From Acidobacteriota bacterium (GTDB lineage: Bacteria; Acidobacteriota; Blastocatellia; Pyrinomonadales; Pyrinomonadaceae), in assembly GCA_003222935.1 (NCBI GenBank), contig QHXL01000013.1, positions 436-22,142 on the forward strand: a DNA stretch of 21,707 nucleotides, given 5' to 3'. Numbering within the stretch: the first letter of the stretch is position 1; every line of letters starts with the position of its first letter. The notes under the pieces are model-generated. The model saw only the letters and a program-made list of their open reading frames with translations, was not told the DNA's origin and searched no databases. The position numbers and the translations under genes are program-made. This document shows, piece after piece, positions 7,942-13,304 of the stretch.

Positions 7942-8372
7942 TGAGGTTGCACCACCGATTTTGCTTGCACCAGTTGTAATAGTCGTTCAACCGTTTGAAT
8001 CAATAGTTCTTCGGTCAGAGGCTTTACCAGGAATGCATCGGCGCCTGCTTCATGAGCGCGATCTTCTGCATGCAAATGGCTAAAAACCAAAACCAGGATG
8101 TTGCGATTTGAAGGGTCAGATTTGATTGTCCGACAAAGGCTCAGGCCATCGAGTTTAGGCACAAGTATTTCAGTGACGACGATGGTGGGCTTCAATTCCT
8201 TTATTCGCGCGAGTGCGGTTTCGCCGTCGCCGGCGAACTCGACCGAGTAGCCGGCCTGCTCGAGGAAATAGCGCTCAAGTCGTTGTACTATCGGATTTCG
8301 TTCAACGACGAGAATTAGGGCGCGCTGACGCACGAATTGTGAGTCAGATTTCTCTGAATCATCTGTAGACAT
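7938..8372 (-). CDS. Single-domain response regulator with Glu at the phospho-acceptor position
   Basis: 144 residues, a receiver domain (~17-135) with short N- and C-terminal tails and no output domain. ALILVVERNPIVQRLERYF is strand 1 and helix 1, but the usual acidic pair is Glu24-Arg25. PTIVVTEILVPKLDG places Glu68 (codon GAA) where the phosphorylated Asp normally sits. The Thr/Ser switch (Ser98 in VLVFSHL) and the Lys117-Pro118 pair (AFLVKPL) are kept. The domain is thus intact in fold but unlikely to be phosphorylated normally; Glu can mimic the active state. It is the first gene of the operon, and its TGA overlaps the KaiC-like ATG. No good Shine-Dalgarno sequence is visible. It may act as a constitutively active or scaffold partner of the KaiC-like protein or the kinase (inference). 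Confidence 0.9.
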   Translation of the reverse strand: MSTDDSEKSDSQFVRQRALILVVERNPIVQRLERYFLEQAGYSVEFAGDGETALARIKELKPTIVVTEILVPKLDGLSLCRTIKSDPSNRNILVLVFSHLHAEDRAHEAGADAFLVKPLTEELLIQTVERLLQLVQAKSVVQPQ

Positions 8373-8430
8373 ATTTACTTAAGGGGGAAAGCAGCCGTTG
8401 TTAAATGGAATTCTGGAATTGCGTGCAAAC

Positions 8431-8458
8431 TTTATAGCATTCGGAGGCTACCCCACAA
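8431..8458 (-). promoter_or_regulatory. Candidate sigma-70 promoter for the RR-KaiC-kinase operon
   Basis: On the minus strand, TTGTGG (complement of 8453-8458) and TATAAA (complement of 8431-8436) are 16 bases apart. The -10 box lies about 60 bases before the response-regulator ATG. The -35 box is weak and the -10 box matches 5 of 6. Confidence 0.35.
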
Positions 8459-8540
8459 GCGACATCCCTTTTCCGAATGAACATCACAGCGCTCGCCGCG
8501 CTTGATTATTGTCGGCTCCTCAGCCAAGATCAGCTTACCA

Positions 8541-9950
8541 ATGTCTCAACAATCCCCTGAACAAACTACAAAAACCCGAACAGAAACCGACTCAATGGGC
8601 TCCATTGAAGTGGCCGCCGACAAGTACTGGGGCGCCCAAACCCAGCGTTCGCTTCATCACTTCAATATCGGCGACGACCGAATGCCTCGCGAGATGATCC
8701 GGGCTCTCGGGATCCTGAAAAAAGCCGCGGCACTCGTGAATCAGGAACTTGGTAAGCTCCCGTCAGAAAAAGCCAGGTTGATTGTGCAGGCTTGTGACGA
8801 AGTGATTGCTGGAAAGCTTGACGAACATTTTCCGTTGCGTGTTTGGCAGACCGGAAGCGGCACTCAAACAAACATGAACGCAAACGAAGTAATTTCGAAC
8901 CGAGCGATTGAGTTGTCGGGCGGTGAGATGGGAAGCAAGAAGCCGGTCCATCCAAACGACGACGTCAACATGTCGCAGTCGTCGAACGATACGTTTCCGA
9001 CTGCAATGTACATCGCCGCCGCTGAACAACTAAACAAATTGATTCCACGAATCCAGGAACTTCATGACGCAATCGATGCAAAAGCGAAAGAGTTTGCCGA
9101 TGTAGTGAAGATTGGCCGCACTCACCTGCAGGATGCGACTCCATTGACCGTCGGTCAGGAGATGAGTGGTTGGGCCAATCTGATCGAGCGCGATATCGAT
9201 CGTCTCAAAGCTGCTATGCCTGGATTGTTAGACCTGGCTATCGGTGGTACTGCCGTAGGCACGGGCTTGAATTCGCATCCGGAGTTTGGCGAACGTGCAG
9301 CTAATAAGATCGCCGAGCTAACTGGCTTACCTTTCAAGTCGCATGAGAACAAGTTCGGTGCTCTCTCAGCCCATGATGAGTTGGTTTTTGCCAGTGGCGC
9401 AATTAAGACGTTAGCAGCATCCTTAATGAAGGTTGCGAATGACGTTCGTTGGCTGGCGTCTGGTCCACGTTGTGGCTTGGGTGAGTTGATACTGCCTGAA
9501 AACGAACCTGGCTCGTCGATTATGCCAGGCAAAGTAAACCCGACGCAGAGCGAAGCGCTGACAATGGTTGCGGTCCAGGTATTCGGCAACGATCTCGCCA
9601 CTAGTTTTGGAGGATCACAGGGCAACTTCGAGTTGAACGTATTTAAGCCCGTAATGATCCATAACTTTTTGCACTCGGTTCGTTTGTTACATGATGCGAC
9701 GCATTCGTTTGTAGAGTTCTGTATTTCAGGGATTCAACTCAATCGTGCTCAGATTGACGAACACGTAAAGGATTCACTGATGCTTGTGACGGCTTTGAAT
9801 CCTCACATCGGTTACGACGCTGCGGCAAAAGTTGCCAAGCATGCACACAAGCAGGAAAAGAGCTTGCGAGAGTCGGCGATTGAACTCGGCTATTTAACTG
9901 GCGAAGAGTTTGACCGGCTCGTAAAACCAGAGGAGATGACTCACCCGTAG
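8541..9950 (+). CDS. fumC: Class II fumarate hydratase (fumarase C)
   Basis: 469 residues, like E. coli FumC (467). It hydrates fumarate to L-malate in the TCA cycle as a cytosolic homotetramer needing no iron-sulfur cluster. Visible hallmarks: [20 protein letters not shown] near the N terminus, [31 protein letters not shown] (substrate contacts), [16 protein letters not shown] with His195, and the superfamily signature [11 protein letters not shown] with Ser325/Ser326 on the catalytic loop. The C-terminal region ends [18 protein letters not shown], as usual. The frame is open from a TTG at 8502, but the ATG at 8541 gives the expected family length; no strong Shine-Dalgarno sequence is seen for either. 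Divergent from the signalling operon. A hairpin terminator follows directly. Confidence 0.96.
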   Translation: MSQQSPEQTTKTRTETDSMGSIEVAADKYWGAQTQRSLHHFNIGDDRMPREMIRALGILKKAAALVNQELGKLPSEKARLIVQACDEVIAGKLDEHFPLRVWQTGSGTQTNMNANEVISNRAIELSGGEMGSKKPVHPNDDVNMSQSSNDTFPTAMYIAAAEQLNKLIPRIQELHDAIDAKAKEFADVVKIGRTHLQDATPLTVGQEMSGWANLIERDIDRLKAAMPGLLDLAIGGTAVGTGLNSHPEFGERAANKIAELTGLPFKSHENKFGALSAHDELVFASGAIKTLAASLMKVANDVRWLASGPRCGLGELILPENEPGSSIMPGKVNPTQSEALTMVAVQVFGNDLATSFGGSQGNFELNVFKPVMIHNFLHSVRLLHDATHSFVEFCISGIQLNRAQIDEHVKDSLMLVTALNPHIGYDAAAKVAKHAHKQEKSLRESAIELGYLTGEEFDRLVKPEEMTHP

Positions 9951-9955
9951 AAAAG

Positions 9956-10024
9956 GAAGGCAGTCGGCAGAAGCAGGAGGCAGATCTTTATTCTGCTTTC
10001 TGCTTTTGCTTGCTGTCTTCTTTT
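9956..10024 (+). terminator. 29-bp hairpin plus T tract after fumC, built of GGCAG-type units
   Basis: Arms 9956-9984 and 9992-10020 surround a 7-base loop (TCTTTAT) and are followed by TTTT (10021-10024). Of 29 positions 22 are Watson-Crick pairs, and six of the seven others are G.U or U.G wobbles in plus-strand RNA. On the minus strand these would be A/C mismatches. The left arm repeats GGCAG-NN units (GGCAGTC, GGCAGAA, GGCAGAT). It is a likely fumC terminator and unusually long for one. Confidence 0.75.
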
Positions 10025-10047
10025 GACGGCCGAGTAAAGGGATCGAC

Positions 10048-10287
10048 TTGCCCGATAAGAACGAAAAGGTTAAGGAAAACGTCTGCGGTAGTTATTACGT
10101 TGATTCCTCTTGTATCGACTGCGATGTCTGTCGTGACACGGCTCCCGACAATTTCATGAGGTCAGACGAAAACAATTACTCGTTTGTCTACAAACAGCCT
10201 GAGACTGACGAAGAGAAATGTCTCTGCGAAGAAGCACTTACCTGCTGTCCGGTTGAAGCTATTGGAAACGATGGCGAAGCGTCTTAG
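10048..10287 (+). CDS. Small [4Fe-4S]-type ferredoxin
   Basis: 79 residues, acidic, no membrane segment. The cluster motif is Cys22-x2-Cys25-x2-Cys28 (SSCIDCDVCRDTAPDNF) with the distal Cys67-Pro (LTCCPVEAIG), the pattern of single-cluster ferredoxins (usually 60-85 residues). Additional cysteines at 13, 58, 60 and 66 could ligate a second or altered cluster or form a disulfide; the usual second CxxCxxC is absent. The start is TTG at 10048, with AAAGGG (10036-10041) 6 bases upstream; no ATG fits. Role: one-electron carrier in the cytosol, partner unknown. It lies 97 bases downstream of fumC and is bounded by hairpins on both sides, so it may have its own promoter, though none is evident. Confidence 0.82.
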   Translation: MPDKNEKVKENVCGSYYVDSSCIDCDVCRDTAPDNFMRSDENNYSFVYKQPETDEEKCLCEEALTCCPVEAIGNDGEAS

Positions 10288-10301
10288 GTTTGGCCCAAAA
10301 G

Positions 10302-10419
10302 AAGTCATTTCCAGATCTCGTTTGACATTTTTCAGTTCTCAATTGGTCTTATTCAAGGTCTACACTCCGCTTAAAAACTGATAACTGAAAACTGTCAAAT
10401 GAGATCTGGAAAATGATTT
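10302..10419. repeat. ~37-bp imperfect inverted repeat between convergent ferredoxin and Rieske genes
   Basis: Arms 10302-10337 and 10383-10419 are reverse complements apart from three mismatches and one single-base gap, with a 45-base spacer. The right end abuts the Rieske stop codon (10419-10421). The right part holds three tandem heptamers, AACTGAT, AACTGAA and AACTGTC (10376-10396), like the short tandem heptamers of some cyanobacteria. It may act as a bidirectional terminator or be a relic MITE-like element; no clear target-site duplication was found. Confidence 0.78.
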
Positions 10420-10784
10420 CACTCACTCAATCTCGACTCAATCTCGACCAGAATCATTCCCTCATCTACCTTCACCGAATACGTCCGAATCTTCTCCGTC
10501 ACTGTAAGACACTCACCCGTCCGCACATCAAATCTCCATCCGTGCCAGCCGCACTCGACGATGTGTCCAGATACCATGCCGTCTGACAACGCCGCTCCAC
10601 GATGTGGGCAAAAATTGTCGATGGCATAGTATTCGCCATTCACATTGTAGACAGCGAGTTCATCGCCATTGGGAAGTTCAAATCTCCGGCAAGTTCCTGG
10701 CATTAGCATGTTAACGGGGCCCAGGAGGTGGGTCTTAGTTTGCGAATCAGGGTTGCCTGTGGAATCAGTATCGAATGATTGCAT
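10419..10784 (-). CDS. Rieske [2Fe-2S] ferredoxin
   Basis: 121 residues from the ATG at 10784; the frame is open to a TTG at 10814, which seems less likely. The Rieske cluster motif is complete: Cys59-x-His61 (NFCPHRGAALSDG) and Cys78-x2-His81 (ECGWHGWRFD), 16 residues between the pairs. The Trp-His-Gly-Trp box and the lack of a transmembrane anchor place it with soluble NirD or dioxygenase-type Rieske ferredoxins rather than cytochrome bc1 subunits. These pass electrons from a reductase to an oxygenase or reductase partner; neither is nearby. The first ~20 residues are polar (DTDSTGNPDSQTK) and probably disordered. It is convergent with the small ferredoxin and divergent from the SIMPL gene. 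Confidence 0.9.
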   Translation of the reverse strand: MQSFDTDSTGNPDSQTKTHLLGPVNMLMPGTCRRFELPNGDELAVYNVNGEYYAIDNFCPHRGAALSDGMVSGHIVECGWHGWRFDVRTGECLTVTEKIRTYSVKVDEGMILVEIESRLSE

Positions 10785-10955
10785 TTTTCTGGATGGTAAC
10801 AAAACAGATCGCAACGGATAAGCGTGGAGTAAGTTATCTCAGTTCATGGCTAAAGCTCGAAGCAAGAAAACTTGATATCTACGTTCTCTATACAAGCGGC
10901 AACACTCTCTCCTTTGAACGTTGCTGATGCGAATGAACAGAACTGAGGAGAGTAT

Positions 10956-11900
10956 ATGAAACGACTTCTAACAATTTTTGGTTTGATGACAATTATCCTG
11001 GCTGCAAGCACAGCGGCGTTTGCGGCAGAGGTCACGGTCGCAGGCAAACTACAAAAAACAGTTGAACCCGGAGGCTGGGTGATCGACGGGAAGAGCAAGT
11101 ACTTACTTTTGAACGCACGAAAATTTCAGAATGAATCGTGGTTTAAGGAAGGAGCGAACGTCGAGGCGGTTGGCGAAACAAAAGACGTAATGACGACTTA
11201 CATGGAAGGTACGCCGTTCGAGGCGCGGACGGTGCGTGTGGTTGAACAAACGGCCGAGACACGTCGAGTGACACGGGTCATGGTTTCAGGCGACTCGATT
11301 GTTCAAGCTCAACCGGACACTGCGATACTCAACATCTCGGTTGTAACGCAAGCTAAGCAGGCGCTTGAAGCTCAACAGCAAAACGCAATCAAGAGCGAAG
11401 CTGTAGTGCGTGCACTGAAAGCGGCGGTTGGTTCTGGCGCTGAAGTAAAGACGAGCGGTTACAGTCTTCAACCCCAACGTGTTTACAAGGAGGGTCAGCC
11501 ACCGAGCATTAATGGCTATGAAGCGCGCAACAGCGTGACAGTTACGCTGTCTGACTTATCGAAAGTCGGTGCAGTGATTGATGCTGCCGGACAAGCTGGA
11601 GCAAATGACGTGAGTGGTATCTCGTTCACTTTGCGACAGGACCGTCCGGCGAAAGACTCCGCTCTTAAAGAAGCGACCCGCGAAGCAGTGAGCAAAGCTC
11701 AAGTAATCGCGCAGGCACTTGGGGGCAGGGTGTCGCGGATCGTCGAGGTCCAGGAAGAAGGATTTCAACGACCACCGCAACCTGTCTATCAAGTGGATAC
11801 ATTCATGAAACGGGATAGTGCTTCGACACCGGTAGAAGTTGGTTCGCTTGAAATAAGTTCTCGCGTACAATTAACTGCTGAAATCGAAACGAACCTGTAA
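10956..11900 (+). CDS. Secreted SIMPL-domain (DUF541) protein with N-terminal beta domain
   Basis: 314 residues. A signal peptide (MKRLLTIFGLMTIILAASTA, cleavage near AFA-AE at 23) sends it to the periplasm or outer envelope. Residues ~25-95 (VTVAGKLQKTVEPGGWVIDG onward) form a separate small beta domain, possibly an OB-like fold. Residues ~105-312 are a SIMPL/DUF541 domain: VMVSGDSIVQAQPDTAILNI, SGYSLQPQRVY, INGYEARNSVTVTLSDLSKV, GANDVSGISFTLRQ, then ATREAVSKAQVIAQALGGRV. SIMPL proteins include oxidative-stress-related BP26/YggE types, which form oligomeric rings; the precise function is unknown. GAGGAG (10945-10950) 5 bases before the ATG supports the start. Divergent from the Rieske gene; a hairpin follows. 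Confidence 0.88.
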   Translation: MKRLLTIFGLMTIILAASTAAFAAEVTVAGKLQKTVEPGGWVIDGKSKYLLLNARKFQNESWFKEGANVEAVGETKDVMTTYMEGTPFEARTVRVVEQTAETRRVTRVMVSGDSIVQAQPDTAILNISVVTQAKQALEAQQQNAIKSEAVVRALKAAVGSGAEVKTSGYSLQPQRVYKEGQPPSINGYEARNSVTVTLSDLSKVGAVIDAAGQAGANDVSGISFTLRQDRPAKDSALKEATREAVSKAQVIAQALGGRVSRIVEVQEEGFQRPPQPVYQVDTFMKRDSASTPVEVGSLEISSRVQLTAEIETNL

Positions 11901-11925
11901 GTAGTTCCCCAGCCCTATTTTTCTC

Positions 11926-11949
11926 GAGCGAGGGTCCACACCCTCGCTC
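11926..11949 (+). terminator. Perfect 10-bp hairpin after the SIMPL gene
   Basis: GAGCGAGGGT (11926-11935) pairs perfectly with 11940-11949 around a 4-base CCAC loop, 25 bases after the stop codon. No T tract follows, so it may be a weak or factor-assisted terminator or a 3' stabiliser. Confidence 0.5.
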
Positions 11950-12024
11950 AAGCCCCCTGTAGAAATTTCGTTCGCTGCTGCGTGTTAAGACGCGACAGAT
12001 TTTTATTCTTGCAAGGAGGTAGTA

Positions 12025-12153
12025 ATGGCGAGATACAGAGGTGAGCTTGACGATTACAGAGAGGACAGAGGGGACAGAGAACTTCGTCCACAGGAAGAAA
12101 GGGTGCGCAGAGAAGCATATGGAGCTAACGAGGAACCGGGCTCGAGCAGATAA
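12025..12153 (+). CDS. Short charged reading frame; probable frameshifted true N terminus of the CBS gene
   Basis: An ATG at 12025 follows the best Shine-Dalgarno sequence in the region (AAGGAGG, 12013-12019, 5-base spacing). It encodes 42 residues rich in Arg, Glu, Asp and Tyr (MARYRGELDDYREDRGDREL...) before a TAA at 12151. The CBS frame is +1 to this one, and just after 12151 it reads DNYEYDEPRYGGRERYRDEE, the same composition. The simplest reading is a one-base indel (natural, or a sequencing error) between about 12041 and 12151 separating the original N terminus from the CBS domains. A leader peptide or a +1 programmed frameshift are alternatives. Confidence 0.45.
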   Translation: MARYRGELDDYREDRGDRELRPQEERVRREAYGANEEPGSSR

Positions 12154-12805
12154 CTACGAGTATGACGAACCTCGATATGGCGGCCGTGAACGTTATCGCG
12201 ATGAAGAGTATCGCGGGAGTGCGCTGTATGAAGGAAGAGGTAGCCTGGCTCCACGCTACTCGCGTGAGCGTTATGCTTCAACCAGATCGCGGCTGCGCTG
12301 TCGCGACATCATGACGCGCGACCTGGCGGTTTCGACACGCGACAGCTCGCTGCGAGAAGTCGCGATCATGATGAAACAGGAAGACACAGGCGCAATCCCG
12401 GTTGTTGACTATGATGCAAACGGTGGAAATGGCTCGGCTGCTGCCGAAACCCGAAATGGCGATTCTCGTCCGTATTCTCGCGGCCGGCTCGTCGGGTTGA
12501 TGACTGACAGAGATATCGCAGTGCGCGCAGTTGCTGAAGGCAAAGACCGCGCGACCACAAGGGCCGAAGACATAATGTCAACTGACATTCACACGGCCAG
12601 ACCAAACGACCGCGTGGTCGATGTAATCAGAAAGATGGGCGACAAGCAGGTACGAAGAATTCCAGTCACCAACGAGAATGGATATCTCGTGGGAATGATT
12701 TCTACAGCGGACATTGCCCTTGAAACGCACGATGATGTCGAACTCGCTGAGGCGATCGAAGAGATTTCGAAGGGTTCGTCATTTTGGAGTCGATTGTTTG
12801 GTTGA
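12041..12805 (+). CDS. CBS-domain pair protein with disordered charged N terminus
   Basis: 254 codons from a GTG at 12041; the ATG at 12119 is another possible start, and neither has a good ribosome site (see the frame at 12025-12153). Residues ~37-85 are low complexity, rich in Arg/Tyr/Glu/Gly. CBS1 begins CRDIMTRDLAVSTRDSSLRE and is interrupted by a Gly/Ser/Asn-rich insert (~125-150) before GRLVGLMTDRDIAVRAVAEG. CBS2 runs AEDIMSTDIHTARPNDRVVD to NENGYLVGMISTADIALE. Such CBS pairs (Bateman modules) bind adenine nucleotides and act as energy sensors; stand-alone versions are often stress-related. The last residues are GSSFWSRLFG. The context (SIMPL, Hsp20, Lon) supports a stress role. Partner unknown. 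Confidence 0.85.
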   Translation: MSLTITERTEGTENFVHRKKGCAEKHMELTRNRARADNYEYDEPRYGGRERYRDEEYRGSALYEGRGSLAPRYSRERYASTRSRLRCRDIMTRDLAVSTRDSSLREVAIMMKQEDTGAIPVVDYDANGGNGSAAAETRNGDSRPYSRGRLVGLMTDRDIAVRAVAEGKDRATTRAEDIMSTDIHTARPNDRVVDVIRKMGDKQVRRIPVTNENGYLVGMISTADIALETHDDVELAEAIEEISKGSSFWSRLFG

Positions 12806-12813
12806 GAAGTGTC

Positions 12814-12865
12814 CGATTGTTGTTTAGGTCTTTGGTTCTAGAACTAAAGGCCTAAACGGCAATTG
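12814..12865 (+). repeat. 25-bp hairpin after the CBS gene, wobble-paired in sense RNA
   Basis: Arms 12814-12838 and 12841-12865 flank a TA centre (TTCTAGAA). Twenty positions are Watson-Crick and the five others are all G.U or U.G in plus-strand RNA. It begins 8 bases after the CBS stop codon. There is no T run, so it is a terminator-like or 3'-stabilising hairpin. The preceding 11-mer AAGTGTCCGAT (12807-12817) also occurs at 3682-3692 at the edge of another inverted repeat. Confidence 0.7.
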
Positions 12866-12898
12866 TCATTCAGCTGGAACCTCCCTTATTCTGTTGCT

Positions 12899-13255
12899 AT
12901 GCGAAATTCCGATACTGACTCCTCGTCGATCTCGACCGATCGACGAGTTAGACCATCCGGTCGTCTCTGGAATCCATCTGCTGATGTGTTCCGTTCGCCG
13001 GAGGGTTGGATTGTAAAACTCGATATCGCCGGCATCCGCATCGATGATCTGGAGATTCAGTTGCGCGACACGTTGCTGAGCATTCGTGGTTGTCGGCGCG
13101 ACACCCATTACCGTGAAGGCTTTGTTTACCACCAGATGGAAATCACCTATAGCCGGTTTGAGAAGCAGATTCAGTTTCCGTCGAAGATCGAAGGAGCGTC
13201 GGTCGCCCGCGATTACAGCGACGGGTTCCTGATCATCAATCTTCGCAGTGAGTAA
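12899..13255 (+). CDS. Small heat-shock protein (Hsp20/alpha-crystallin)
   Basis: 118 residues from the ATG at 12899. The frame also opens at a TTG at 12863, but that codon lies in the hairpin. The first ~25 residues are Ser/Arg-rich. The alpha-crystallin domain runs ~28-118: WNPSADVFRSPEGWIVKLDI, AGIRIDDLEIQLRDTLLSIRG (the PGv-type loop reads AGI), YHQMEITYSRFEKQIQFP (H.mE..yS.Fe motif) and the final DYSDGFLIINL. The protein ends at LRSE, so the C-terminal extension with the IxI motif is missing. Role: ATP-independent holdase binding unfolding proteins. It lies 49 bases before lon in the same direction and is likely co-transcribed, pairing a holdase with the protease that clears damaged clients. 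Confidence 0.9.
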   Translation: MRNSDTDSSSISTDRRVRPSGRLWNPSADVFRSPEGWIVKLDIAGIRIDDLEIQLRDTLLSIRGCRRDTHYREGFVYHQMEITYSRFEKQIQFPSKIEGASVARDYSDGFLIINLRSE

Positions 13256-13304
13256 TCCAAAATATTTTTATCGGATATCGGTTGAAATACAGATAGGCTA
13301 ATCA

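Noticed and set aside
9155..9625. 156-codon minus-strand frame inside fumC
   Set aside because: Antisense to a fully recognised fumarase gene; no domain or ribosome site.
10302..10419. Insertion sequence or transposon
   Set aside because: There is an inverted repeat but no transposase gene and no clear target-site duplication; listed only as a repeat.
10860..10890. Sigma-70 promoter TTGATA...TATACA before the SIMPL gene
   Set aside because: The two boxes are only about 11 bases apart, too close for a sigma-70 promoter.
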